Below, piece by piece: positions 41,914 through 52,846 of a stretch of DNA of 64,000 bases (its first letter is position 1; the number at the start of each line of letters is the position of its first letter). Source of the stretch: Falciphora oryzae. Taxonomy: Eukaryota; Ascomycota; Sordariomycetes; Magnaporthales; Magnaporthaceae. The DNA lies in assembly GCA_000733355.1 (NCBI GenBank), contig JNVV01000017.1, positions 574,829 to 638,828 of the forward strand. The letters run 5' to 3'. The notes under the pieces were generated by a model. It was not told the DNA's origin and did no database searches. It saw only the letters and a list, made by a program, of their open reading frames with translations. The position numbers were made by a program, and so were the translations under genes.

Positions 41914-42553
41914 ATGTACTTTTCCACCCACGCCGCCGGCAAAGCCCTCCTGGCCATCGCTTTCGCCGGCCAGGCCCTTGCCCTGCCCCTCCAGGACCAA
42001 TCCGCCGCCGACAGCATCGTGGCGCGGGACCTCGAGACCCTCGACACCCGGGCGTACAAGCAGCCTAAGTCACCTAAGGGCATGCGCACCAACGTAGTGT
42101 GCATTGCTCCTGGCATATGCGCTCAAAAGCGCTCGGTCGAAGCCGCCGAGGAGGAGGCCCAGCTCGCTGCGCGTTATGTCAAGATAACCCCGAAGCCCAA
42201 ATGACTTCCTCGCGGCGAGCCTAGCGACGGGGAGGCGGAGGAGGCCGTCGCCACGCTGGAGACCCGCGACCCCCGAAGGCGCGGTGGCTTCGGCAGCGGC
42301 ATCTCTACCGGCCTTGAGGTCCGCAACGGCAAGCGCGAGGTCTCCATCGAGGAGGACGCAGCCGAGCTCCAGACCCGCGCTAACAGACTCGCGATCTGTA
42401 ACCCCGATGGCCACGGCTGCGGCGGCTACAAACCGGGAAGGGTCAGCAAGCCAAGGACCCCTGGCTTTACAATCAGCAAGCGCGACATCGCCGCCGAGCT
42501 CCAGAACCGCGGCTTGTAAGCCCTCTGGTCACGGCTGCGGCAGCAACGTGTGA
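41914..42553 (+). pseudogene. Secreted Kex2-processed multi-core peptide precursor (KEP/pheromone-like), one stop and one frameshift
   Basis: ATG 41914 in AACATG context. The signal peptide is MYFSTHAAGKALLAIAFAGQ then ALALP. Lys-Arg Kex2 sites (AQKR, NGKR, ISKR) alternate with acidic spacers ending in Thr-Arg or similar (LETLDTR, EEEAQLAAR, ATLETR, AAELQTR) and with candidate cores: NVVCIAPGICAQ, AICNPDGHGCGGYKPGR and CKPSGHGCGSNV. The C-x3-G-x2-C spacing of the last two equals that of ascomycete alpha-pheromone cores, but the flanking Trp residues are absent. The frame has TGA at 42202-42204 and a one-base shift before the last core (about 42515), which ends with TGA at 42551-42553. As it stands, ATG to TGA gives 96 residues. 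The intact ancestor may have been a pheromone, a Kex2-processed RiPP or an effector-like peptide; this is inference. Confidence 0.6.
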
Positions 42554-43230
42554 AGGCCCGGCAAGGAGCAGAACTGGCTGGGGCAGTTTGGGCAGGGCAA
42601 GATTTAGGCAGGCTCTGCTTGCCCAAAACGAAGCGCCTGGACTCGCTTTACCGTCGGACGCCTGACCTAGGCTACATTACTGGGGCGGACCTAGTTCTTT
42701 AGGGCATATCCCAAAGGCACGGACTTTTTTTTTTTTTTTGGCTTGTTTTGTTTTGTTATTAGCCAGTTTTGGATTTGGTCTTTTTGGTTCCTGTATGTAT
42801 TTTTCTTTTTGCGTTTGTTCCTTTTGTTGGCTTGTTCTGCATGTAGTGGCTTCCGCTCCTCCAATTTTTTCTGTTTTGTTTTGCTTTGATTTTCTCCTCA
42901 TTCCCCCTTTAAGTCTTCCATATTCCTTCGCTTCCTTCCGTGCCGGCTTTAAAAACTTAACCACATGCAACAGTAGTTTAGGGGGTAACTGGTGTACCGC
43001 GTTGTAGTATATCGTGATCGTGTTTGCGGAGAGGAATTGGCCCGCAGGGCCGGGATCCATGGGGCAAGGAATATGTGCCTGCAGGCCGTAGGGCCTGCCG
43101 GCTATAACAAGTGCCGGGCCGCATGAAAAAGGCCGCTGTCCCCAGCGGCCTGCTATTTCACATGTAAAAAAAAAAACCCTCCTGCGCTCCTGTCTCGTTC
43201 CTCCTTACCTCACTTGCCGTTTTTGATCCG
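42554..43230. other. No gene; T/G-rich tract and a GC hairpin
   Basis: T17 run near 42724 followed by a T/G-rich stretch. GGCCGCTGTCCCCAGCGGCC near 43130 is a perfect hairpin. No coding evidence. Confidence 0.4.
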
Positions 43231-43555
43231 TCAAGAGCGGCGAGGGCGCTCATCCAGATCCTCCTTGGCCCTCATTGTTGAAATATGTTGACCATGATTC
43301 AGGATTCCTTGCATTGCTTGCTTGTCTAGCAGAGTGTCCTTGTGTGAGGTGGGAGAGGTCATGGCCTTATATACATAGCGGGCAGCCTGGTATGGTTCGT
43401 GCTCCAGTCACTAACCAGGGGCATGTGAAATTTGTTATCTCAACACTCATATGATCCCGGTACCCCTCCAGGAATTCCTTCACGTGTGACTTCTCGATGA
43501 TAGAGGCTAGATTTTTTGCAGCCGTTCCTGAAGAGATCGAGGACCGTGAAGACAT
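43231..43555 (-). pseudogene. Small gene split by a solo LTR
   Basis: First ATG at 43555 after a TATA box (CTTTATAAAAAGC, 43666-43678). It opens MSSRSSISSGTAAKNLASII, then EKSHVKEFLEGYRDHM. The 170-bp LTR plus duplicated CTCAT (43276-43450) interrupts it, after which the original frame continues RAKEDLDERPRRS to TGA at 43231-43233. Without the insertion the ORF is 49 codons; with it, translation stops inside the LTR at 43367. No domain is recognised. Confidence 0.55.
43276..43445 (-). mobile_element. Solo LTR of the copia family (170 bp)
   Basis: TGTTGA...CTCAACA, the same length and overall sequence as the LTRs at 35540 and 41442 but more diverged. It is flanked by CTCAT on both sides (43271-43275, 43446-43450). 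Confidence 0.9.
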
Positions 43556-43665
43556 CGCCTTGGTCTTCGGGCGGGGGCTGTGCCTCGCGGTCGGCGGCAG
43601 GGAAGGACAGTGGGAGAGAATGCCCCCTGATCCGACTTCGCCTTGCGAGACCGGGACGACGCGCT

Positions 43666-43678
43666 TTTTATAAAGGCC
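43666..43678 (-). promoter_or_regulatory. TATA box of the small split gene
   Basis: TTTATAAAAAG on the minus strand, about 110 bp upstream of ATG 43555, with no intervening ATG. Confidence 0.5.
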
Positions 43679-43983
43679 GCAGAAGGAGCAATCATGACTG
43701 TGTACATACTGGAGGCTCCTGAGTCGGTCTCGGCCTATCTTCCCCAGTTGTCGTCGGTAAGGGTGGGTCAGGCGCGGCATGGATGATGGATCACATCTTT
43801 CGTGGTCCCCTTCAGCGTTTGCTGGACGCGGGCCGCGAGCCGCATCCAGGTCCATGTTGCTTTGGGAGTGGGTGCGAAGATACGAGCCGCGGCACTGGGC
43901 ATGCACCTCGGTGGCGCTCCGCGACCAAGGCCTTCCATCTCATGTTTTTGTTGCACGGTGCTTGTCGCTAATCCCACCGGTCT

Positions 43984-44100
43984 GGAGAGAGAGAGAGTGA
44001 GTATATTTAACGTCGGTGAGTCGGGATCTACCAATCCCTGTCTCCCTAAGGGCATACGACGTGCTAGCGCTACCTAAGCTTATCTACACCAGGCTGTTAA
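43984..44100 (-). mobile_element. LINE 3' end, copy E
   Basis: GA/GT tail then the family 3' end. It loses similarity after CTACACCAGGCTGTTA. Confidence 0.6.
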
Positions 44101-44390
44101 AATGCTGGGGGTTGTGTTAGGGAAGGGGAAAGGGAGGGGGAAAAGGAAAGAAGGCTCCGTCGCGTATAATACGCGGCGCGTTCGGGCCTATCGGGGCACT
44201 TATATCGGTGCTGCTGCCGTAAATGCCTTTTTAGCCCTAATCGGGCTTTATTAAGCGCTGGACGTTTCGCAACGGGGACGGCGTGGTCGGGTACGCTATA
44301 GTGCGCGGGGCCGGGGCGGCGGCATCGCACTCCTCCGGGCCGACGGGCCGCCGGAAAAAGCGTGCTGTACCACCCTATTGGCTAGGGGGG

Positions 44391-47300
44391 CTATTGGCAA
44401 CGGCATGCTGCCGTTGCCCTCAAGTGGGTCTTGCTTCTAGCCCACGGCGCGGGCGACCTGCGGCGGGATGGTGGCGCGTCGAACGCCATCCTTACCACCT
44501 GGCAGATCTGGTTTGACCATATCCGCTCCCGGAGACCTTCTGCGGCCGGTCTTCTATCGCTCGTGAGCTTCTTCGACTGAAAAGGCATCGCTCTGTAGCT
44601 TCTTAAACCCGTCGACGCCGGAAGTGTCTCGCAACTAACGCGTCTTAACGCATCGGAGGACTCAAAGTCCGAGTCTAGCGGCAACGGCGACGAGGTAGAT
44701 AACAGGTTTGAAGACGATATGGCCCTGCTAAAAGACCTTTGTTTTGTGGCCACCAACGAAAATGGGAGTGCGCTTGAGATGCACGAGCTGCTTGATGGCG
44801 AGGGCCAGGTGGGGGCGCGACTGGGAATGCAGGTGAAGCCGCCCGATGAAGGAGCCGAGGTAGGACAGGAAGGTGTCATGGCCGTCGCTCAATCGCTGTG
44901 AGACGAGATTCTGCGGCCTCGAGAGCGGGGACGGGCCGGCCAGGGAGACACGGTGCGATATTGTGGACGACAGTCGGTTCGCCAGCGCCGGATTGTTTTG
45001 ACAGCCTGCGGGGATTTGTGCCCGAGGTGGGCGAGTAAACAGCGAAAGCCGCCTGTTGTTCGCCTGCTGCGCTGGCGACGTCGCCACTGTTTGCTGCCCG
45101 TCGTTCATTGCGCTTGGCGCAGCCTCCGTTTGCTCCCGCTCCTCGTTTGCGCTGCCCTGCTGGCCTTCCAGCCTGCGTCTGCCTTCCTGCTGGTCATGTG
45201 CGCGGGAGGCTGCATCGCTAGCCTGTCGCGCCAGCCCTTGTTGGGAGTCAAACATCCCCGATTCCGCAGGTGGCGTTAGCGACACGTTCGACTTTTCCAG
45301 CACGGTCGCCATAACAGACACGGCAGGCGCCTGTGACCCCCTCCGTCCTCGAGAATGTCGAGGAAGCGCGTGCCCTTTGTGACGATCTTGAAGGCCTTCA
45401 GGATCACCCCGTCGACGATGTCGTTGAAGTCGCTCGGACCCACCCGCCGCTGGTGCTTCTGCAACCTCTTTGCCGTTTTGATCAGTGACAAGAGCTCCGA
45501 CAGCAGCGATTTCCGACTGCGACGCAGGCCCTCGTGGTGCTGGATGAGGGCCGATTCCTTCGTCAGGCAGTTTGTCCTCTCCTATTGTTTGCGACAGTTA
45601 GCATTGAAACCGGAGAATTGAGCAACCGGAAAATTGAGCAAACAAAAAAAGACCATTCCGGGGAAATAAGCAGTGGCCACATGGCTCAAGTTGTGTTGTA
45701 AATCCGGCTAAAGTGGCGGTAAAAAAAGAAAGAATATGTCGAGGGGCGGGAAGCAGGGAAGGGAGCCAGCATACCAAAAGGTACCACGTGCCAGCGATGA
45801 TCCCCTTTGTAAATTCCAGGTTTCCAAAAATCTCACAATCGTTAAAGGTGGTGCTCATCAGGATGTTCCAGAAGTCAAGCAGGGCCCTAAGAAGGTTGCG
45901 CATTTCGTACGGGTCGTAGGCCTTGCAGTAGTTGGTGGGCAGCCAACCGCGCGCTCCAGACACTAGCAGGGTGCCGTCGGCCCAGCCGTTGGTGTGTATC
46001 GAGTGCACCAGCACGACGTCCCCTATGCTTAGCGGCAGCGTTACGGTCAAGTCAGACATGGTGTAGGTCGGCTGGAACTGGAAGAAGGCCCGTAAGAAGT
46101 TGTGGAAGACGGGCGGCGGCGGGCTGACCGCCATCGGCGGATCTTCTTGCGAGACATTGGGCGCCGCGGGCGGAGCAGCAGCAGCACCGGATCTTAAGTC
46201 GGCGCTATTTATCGTCGAGGTGGTCGTTATTATTGTCGCCATGCTCGTGGCTACGCACCCGCCGGTGGCGCGGACGCAGTCGGAGGCGGTGTAAAGCAGC
46301 CGGCTGTTGTCGTGGGGCACCATGACGTCCTCGTCCTCGGGGCCGTTAGCAGTAAGGACCCCGCGGGCGGTGAGCACAAGGTCTCGCAAACGGTCGTACA
46401 TGGCGGCAAGGCGGGCCTCGAGCAGGTCCTGGCTCAGGTTATTGTAGGCACACACCGTTTGCCTCCACTCATGGACCGTAGGAATCCCCACCGCCTGCAG
46501 CTCTTACAGCACCTCCTCCGCGGACTGGCACGGCGTCCCCGCCCGCGATATCACGGACAGGAAGCCTGTGGGCCAGACCCGGCCCACCGAGCCTCGCCAT
46601 TGGTTTTGCGACCACTCACCCCTCGGCGTCAACAGTCGCTACCGGCACGAGCACCTCTCCTGACTGGCACCCCAGCTCGTCTGCCCGCTCCGGCACGAAA
46701 TCGTGCACCACGATAATTGCGATAGTGCCGCGGTTTTTTATTGGATCTACCACTGCCAAGGGCTAAAGTGCCGAGGCCATCAACAGGCCGCTGATATCGC
46801 GGGCAGCCGTAGCCGAATCTATAACCAGTCGCTGCGGTGGCGTGGTCAGGGTGGCGCTGGCGCCGGCCTCTTAGCTCCTCTGGCTCCGCCCGAAGTTCTT
46901 CCAGGTCGCCACCACGGCCGCGCGGTAAAGCTTGGAGTCCATCACGGCGCCGTCGAAACCAAAAACCAAACTGAGGCGCGAGAGCGTGTCCGACTCGAAG
47001 TTCACGAAAGACGCCCTGGAGTCGTCATCCCGGAGCCAGAGCATGGAGGAGCTGTCGTCGGTAGGCTTCCTGAGGATCGCGATGCTCTCGCTATCTCCAA
47101 GCGCCGTATCTTGGTCCTCCTCGCTTGGTCTTTGGCATCACCAGCGATAATCACCCGTTTTAGCCACTTGTCCACAGCCGAATCGCAATTCGAGAAAATC
47201 GAAACCGGGAATTGACAACTTACAAGGCGATAATTGATAGCAGCAAATGTATTACCTGGACATGGTCCCGTAGCGCCTCTTTCATCGGCGCCAGTCCGTT

Positions 47301-47666
47301 GGCGTTGAAGCTGTACTTGGTATGAGCCCAACGGTTAAGCCCCCGCCCGGACTCAAGCGCCGAGCTCGCCTCAGAGATCTCGTCCGAGATGTGCTGGATC
47401 AGGGTGCTGACCGAAGCCAAAAATTGCTGGATCGCGCCGAGGACATTGGCGCGACTGTCGAGGGACGCGACCCGACTCCTCAACGAAAACTCGAGCTGGG
47501 CGATTGAGGCCTCCAAGGCCGCCAGCTGAGTCACCAGCGAGGCGACTACCAGTTCTGCCGTCTTGAACCTCTCGCAGAGGGCGCTGGCCGTCGCCGTAGT
47601 CTTGACCACCCCCATAACGAGCGACGCGCAGGCCGCCGCGAGCCCCAAGGCCAAGGCTGGATCCAT
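44391..47666 (-). pseudogene. Mosaic signalling gene remnant: STAND-type N domain, SH3, SH3 and Cdc25-like Ras-GEF N-region
   Basis: Reading on the minus strand from ATG 47666 (MDPALALGLAAACASLVMGV): a fungal STAND-type N-terminal helical domain (to 47256, intron about 47255-47120), then SSSMLWLRDDDSRASFVNFE and GAVMDSKLYRAAVVATWKNF, TAA (46871), TAG, a Bem1-like SH3 (IVVHDFVPERADELGCQSGE, TGA at the Trp, VVAKPMARLGGPG), a frame change, SVISRAGTPCQSAEEVL, TAA (46506), GIPTVHEWRQTV, a second SH3 (LTVTLPLSIGDVVLVHS, RGWLPTNYCKAY), IFGNLEFTKGIIAGTWYLL, an intron (45774-45582), ERTNCLTKESALIQHHEGLR and AFKIVTKGTRFLDILED typical of Cdc25-type GEFs, then an indel at C5 (45337-45341). The catalytic RasGEF domain is absent. 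Confidence 0.6.
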
Positions 47667-47708
47667 CGTTATGACAAGACCGTAATTAGTTGGTGATCGT
47701 TTATTCAC

Positions 47709-48050
47709 AATGTCAGATTGAACGCAAGGCGCCGCGGCGTGGTTTTGATCCTGGTTTTTGTTGTGCTACCGAAGTGGAAAGGAGGGGGTAGCCTCACCTT
47801 CATCTCCGGTCCTGCGCCAACCTGGTGCGGCTGAGCTGCACTGCACCTAATCAAGTGATAAGATCAATCAGGTCTTGAACAGCTGGAGGCACGTCTGGAC
47901 GCCTCCACGTGTGGCTGTGCTCGCTGCCAAATTGGTCTAGACGCACGGCAGTGGGCGACATGGTGAAAAAGAGATATCTCGAAGTACTAACCCCATCAAA
48001 AGCAAAACCACCAACTGTGAAGACTTCGTTAGCAGATTTGGTAAGCTTCG
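47709..48050. other. No gene recognised
   Basis: Upstream region of the mosaic pseudogene. No TATA box is obvious. Confidence 0.35.
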
Positions 48051-48051
48051 G

Positions 48052-48180
48052 AAGTAGGTTAGGTTAAGTTAGGTTTATTTGACGTCTGTAGCGAGTGCTG
48101 TTCCACTCTCGCCTCCCTAAGGGCATCAGACATGCTAGCAACTACCAGATGAACTAGATACAGGGTCCAGAACGCCGACT
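48052..48180 (-). mobile_element. LINE 3' end of a second, related family with AGGTTAGGTTA tail
   Basis: GACGTCTGTAGCGAGTGCTG, CTCGCCTCCCTAAGGGCATC and AGACATGCTAGCAACTACC parallel the GACGTT...GCCTCCCAGGGGCATACGACGTGCTAGCGCTACC order of the main family. The tail is AGGTTAGGTTAAGTTAGGTTTA rather than a GA/GT microsatellite. Confidence 0.5.
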
Positions 48181-49373
48181 GCCGTCAAAATAGCTAGCAA
48201 AACAAGCCCATCGACCGACCAGTGTCAGCCTTATGCGCGTACAAAACAAGCCGCATCCCGAGGCTCCTAACTGGCGGGCCGGTGCTCCGTGGTGGTAGTA
48301 CGGGACGCCCAAAAGCGCTGCTCGAGGCGGCGGAAAAGGAGAGTGCAGGCAGGCCACTGCGCGGCTTTAGTTGGCCGGGTGCCGACCTGGGTAAGTGTAT
48401 ATACCTTCTCTCTCTCCCCTTTCGTTACGCAGCGTTTCGTAAAACACTTTCGCGATATCGACGTAATACTCGTCCGATACTTCCCAAAGCGTTTCAACAA
48501 CGTGCCGGAAACTTGCGAATTGGATAGCGCTACTGAAATGGATTCCCTCACTGGCGAATCTATCCGCCTTATTAGCCCCAATCGAATAAATAAAAAAAAA
48601 AAAAAACTAAAAAAACAACAGGTTCTTTCAAAGCCTCTGGTCACGGAGGTTTCCCACGGTTAGCGGGTCAGTTTTCCAATCTTTAACGAGCTGCTGGTAG
48701 CTTGCGAAATGGAATATATTAAACCTCTGCAAATGTAATAAACCGGACTACGGGTTGGTCGCCGGTAGGGGTTATGGTGATGTTATTCTGGAAGATGAGG
48801 AGGAGGAAGAGAGGGACTATGAGGAAGGTTGTGAGGCTCCTATATATACACGAGTTGGCTCAGGGGCCACCCCTGAGCTACCACTTCCGTGCTCCAAGCA
48901 CGGGACTATGACAGCAAATTGTTAAAAGACGTCGTCTTTTTGCAGTATCGGTCCAACCGGCGTTAATTGGGGCGACGGGCAAAGTTCGTCCAACGTATCC
49001 ACTTTGGCAACGGCAAATGGAAGGGTGGAGGAGCATGGCGTTTTGCGCATGGCAACGAAGAGAGCTTGGTTAAACCAAGGTCCTGCTGGTTCGTGAACGC
49101 GGTGGCAGCGCCTAAATAGCAATGTTTTAACCGACGAAGTGTACGACGACATAACCCTATCGAAAATTGTTTCAGATGACACTTGCGTATGGTATCCTGC
49201 TGCATGGAGCGGTAGCCGGCTGAGTGTTCCGGCTGGAATCCACCATACCCGAGGCCAGTTATCATCGGAGGCGGCGTTCTTAAATCCTAAGGTCTTTGGA
49301 ATTAGAACATCCTAGAGCCATTCCAGTCGTGGCAGAGATGGAACGAGGATGATCGCAGATCCCGAGCCCGTTC
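48181..49373. other. No gene recognised
   Basis: About 1.2 kb. An A-rich run near 48592 and a TATATATACA stretch near 48840. No domain-bearing frame. Confidence 0.4.
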
Positions 49374-50988
49374 TTAGACGTCTGTTAACTCCCAGGAAGA
49401 GTCGTCCCGGTATGGCACGGGCTGGACTAGGATATTTGTTCCGCGCTCAAAAGTGCGCTGGGACAAGAATGAGACAGAGACACTGACTCCGCACAACTCC
49501 TTGATGGGCGAAAAGCTGAAGGTAAACCCTAGCACCTCGGTAGCGTTCGCGTTACCCCCGATAGCCAGCTTTGCGTCAAGGTAGCCCCAGGGCGTGTGTT
49601 TGGATATCTCGTAGACAGCCACGAAATAGTCTTGCCCGCCATAGGTGGACGACCAGGGCGAGACCGGGCTCGATGGTTCACCAACGGAAATGGCACCTTC
49701 CCAACTGCGGAAAGCGCCTGTCTTCAAAGACTTGCGCCTGCCAAGGGCGCCTTCTGCCCGCTCCTGTGGACCATGGTTATGCAGTGGTATTGGCCAGAAC
49801 GGTCCGCCGCTTGACGCTCGCTTGGTGGCTCCGCGTTGCGCCGCTCGGCCACGCAGACGCGCGGCGGATTTCATATGGCTGTTTGCTAGGAGCTCGTCCA
49901 TGACGTTTGCGACGAAGACCAGGTTGGCGGCCGAGAGGGCGGCCGGTCCAGAGCGCAGGGCATCCTCAACCGCAGCTGTCAGGGCGTTCTGGAGAAACAT
50001 CAGGGGCATCGTGATGTCCCTGTCCACCGGCCTCACGATCTCTATGCTATCGTCTTTGTGCTGCCAGAGACCAACCTTCTCCAGCCGGGTGCCGATCGGA
50101 AGGCACCCGGGGATCAGGGAGAGAGCCGAATCATCCGGAACTTTGCAAGAACTTGATGATGATTGCGACGGTGCGGGCCGCTTGACAGGGCGTGGCGCTC
50201 GCGGCGTGGTTATGACTCTGGGCTTTTTGGATTTCACCCTTGTAATGGACAGCGCGGACGCTTCTGGGGGAGCTGGGGCGGAGCTGGGAGCGCCTATTTG
50301 CGGGCCTCTGGGAACGAGAGGCGGATTTGAAGAGAGCAGTTGCAGTTGCGTTTCCATTTTCTGCGCGACCTCGGCCAGCTTCGTGATATCAGCCCTCGCA
50401 GCAATCATCTCCTGACGGATGACGATGTCGTTACGCCTGTACGGGAAATCGGCACACAGTCAGCAAAGACACGAGCTATCCACGAATGTCTTCCTTTCGC
50501 AACACCTGAAAATTATTGCTCACTGACCTCCCAGTCACAGAGAGCGCGGCAATCATGGATCCAGTGAGCCGCTCCAAGCGCCGGCGGCTTGCGGCAATTT
50601 TCTCCTCCTACAGCGCCCACCACATGCTCTTGGTAATCTTTTTGAACCAGCTGTCGTCCCCGGTGCCCTGTGCGGCCCTGATGACGCCATCGAGTAGGCT
50701 GAACTCCTGACCGAATAGCGTCAGGATCGTCTGGATCTGCGGCAGGGACAGGCCGTCCTGCCTGGCCGAGGGGGACGCCGCAAACTCGTGCAGGAATAGC
50801 CGCGCATGCGCGATGACCGACTCGGCCGCCCGCAGCTCGGTGAGAGCCTGCGAGAGGGCGGCCGGGGCGCCCTGGCAGCGCGCGCAGAGGTCGTAAAGGC
50901 TCTTACCCGCGCGGAAGACGACGTCGGCCAGCCCCACGACCGAGAAGGCGTTGGCCGCCAGCGAAAGGGCGGCGGTGCTGTCGGCCAT
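49374..50988 (-). pseudogene. STAND-type N-domain protein, two exons, one in-frame TAG
   Basis: ATG 50988 (MADSTAALSLAANAFSVVGL) opens a fungal STAND/NLR-type N-terminal helical domain (YDLCARCQGAPAALSQALTE, LLDGVIRAAQGTGDDSWFKK). TAG at 50608-50610 interrupts it in WWAL(TAG)EEKIAASRRRLERL, at a position where Gln would fit. The intron 50527-50437 (GTCAGT...GTACAG) has matching phase. Exon 2 (50436-49374) adds a Pro/Ser/Lys linker and a ~250-residue C-terminal region without a recognised domain, ending SSWELTDV. No NACHT or NB-ARC is present. Apart from the single TAG the gene is intact, so loss may be recent, or the TAG may be a sequence error. Confidence 0.6.
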
Positions 50989-51684
50989 GGAATGGAACAA
51001 TGGGGGGAACTGCGCTGGTGACTTGTCACTTAGGGCGTTTGCTTGTTACTCGCGCCCAGGATGTTTGCTTGGGCGCTTACTCCGTGCCTTGGGCTGGAAC
51101 TACGAATGTGCCCCCGGGGAAAAGGGGTTGGAAACTTGGGCGACGTTTGATGGCTCTATTATTTAAGCACAATTGCCGCGACCCGAAAAGCCTAACGAGG
51201 CGCCTCGGCAGTGCCACCGTCGCGCTGCCCCTTCGGGCTGCGAAAGCGTGAGCCCCTCCTTGAACGGACGCCCGACTGGTGCGGAAGTGGCTGAAGCTGC
51301 GGCATGTATGCAGCGGCAGTGGGCAGAACGCCACGCGTTCAGCTGGACAGCCCAACCACAAGCACCGCCACGACGCGTCCCCGTGACCGCAGGCCTCCCA
51401 CGGAATTTTCTTCCATGTCTAAAAATTATCTCGTCCTTGTGCTTTTCGCAAGGCAGCAGGGCCTCGCTCAATACCCCTCCATGATCAGGGCAGACCCCTG
51501 GCAGCAATGACGTGCAGATATGCTGTTTAAGAACCAGCATGTCCCCCTTCCATCCTGCGAGCATAAAAGAGCCTGCAAGCATAAAAGATTCCGGGATGAG
51601 GTGTCTCTCTCCAACATTGTAGTAGATGTATTTGCTCTTTGCTTCTTCCCAATCGCCAGCCGCTTCGTTTAGGGGCTCGTTTAG
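50989..51684. other. No gene recognised
   Basis: About 700 bases upstream of the STAND-type gene, ending at LINE copy F. Confidence 0.4.
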
Positions 51685-51900
51685 TGAGTAAGTGAGTATA
51701 TTTAACGTCGGCATAGTCGGGATCTACCAGTCCCTGCCTCCCAAGGGGCGTACGACGTGCTAGCGCTACTTGAGCTTATTTACACGGGTTACAGTGCTGC
51801 TATCGAGGCGGTTAGCAAATTAAACCCGAAAGCACACGGGGGTCGGGCCGTATTCCGGCGCTCCTTGTTAGTAAGCGGGCGATCGGCTAGGGCGTATATA
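51685..51900 (-). mobile_element. LINE 3' end, copy F
   Basis: Tail TAGTGAGTAAGTGAGTATAT, then GACGTT-type 3' end, reaching the GCGCTCCTTGTTAGTAAGCG segment. Confidence 0.6.
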
Positions 51901-51903
51901 CCC

Positions 51904-52127
51904 AAGCCTCAATGCCGTCCCTATAATAATGTCCTTCTTCGCCCGCCATGCGTTCGCTACGAGCACAGTCTGACATGACTCCATCGCGCTCTGGAGTCTG
52001 GGGCGCTATGTACAGCTGCAGTTAGACAGGCTGGCTTTCGGCTTCAACTCACCCGGCAAGGACAGCGAAGGTCGCCTGCAAACGGCACACAGCTTCAAGC
52101 AGGCAGTTGGACCGGCGTCTGTTGAAG
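51904..52127 (+). repeat. Copy of the 29015-29262 segment
   Basis: Direct copy with scattered substitutions. It abuts LINE copy F. Confidence 0.65.
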
Positions 52128-52846
52128 ATGCTGGGGCCGTGAAAAGGCTGCCCTGGGTTCCAAGACGGCGGTGCTACAGCCTGCAAGAAAATTGGCCGCT
52201 GGTGCTCGAGGGACTGCTTTCGAAAGGCTCCAGGTCTTGCGCTTGTCGCAGGAACGGACAAGCTGATATTTCTGACAAGAGTCTCGAAGGATGCGCTTGT
52301 GGCCATGCTATATCGCCGGGAGCCCAGGCTCTCAAAGGGAGGTGAAGCGCCGCCAGAGATGCAACCCCACTGCTTGTTGCTAGCTGCCTCGCCTCGCGTC
52401 TCGCGTGCAAGGACATGGCAGCAGATCAGAAATACGCCGCCTCAAGCAAGCGACCGCCATCTGCTGCCTGCTGTCGCTTGCCAAGCCGAGGCTCTCTCTC
52501 TCTCTTTATTCACTCGACCCCTGAGCACGCGCCGGCCCCGCGCTCAGTAGCCCCAAATATCTCCAGCTGAAATAACTCCAATTCAGCCCGTCGCGCCCCG
52601 GACACTTTAGGTAAGGCGGCACTAGAAACATCGAATGTCATTGGCCCGCGGCTTCAGCTGGCAAGACTATTGCAAGCCACCCGCCAGCGGGCGCGTCACC
52701 CTGGGCTTGAGCGCTGCTCCCTTTATTGTTGGTGTCACATATAACGGCTGAAGATCGCCAGTCTTGGCAAATTTTGCAAGTCTCCGTTTGTGTTCGCCAA
52801 GCCTCACTAATCGCGAGTTGATGTGGATGAGGCCTGGCCGTGGCTC
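52128..52846. other. No gene recognised
   Basis: About 700 bases 5' of the membrane-protein gene; only short frames. Confidence 0.4.

Noticed and set aside
42677..43060. 127-codon Lys-rich minus-strand ORF
   Set aside because: Low-complexity antisense of a T/G-rich tract; no promoter or domain.
43120..43150. GC hairpin resembling a bacterial terminator
   Set aside because: The window is fungal nuclear DNA; no reason to call a rho-independent terminator.
48052..48080. Interstitial telomere
   Set aside because: Only a few AGGTTA units, and they form the tail of a LINE-like 3' end rather than a TTAGGG array.
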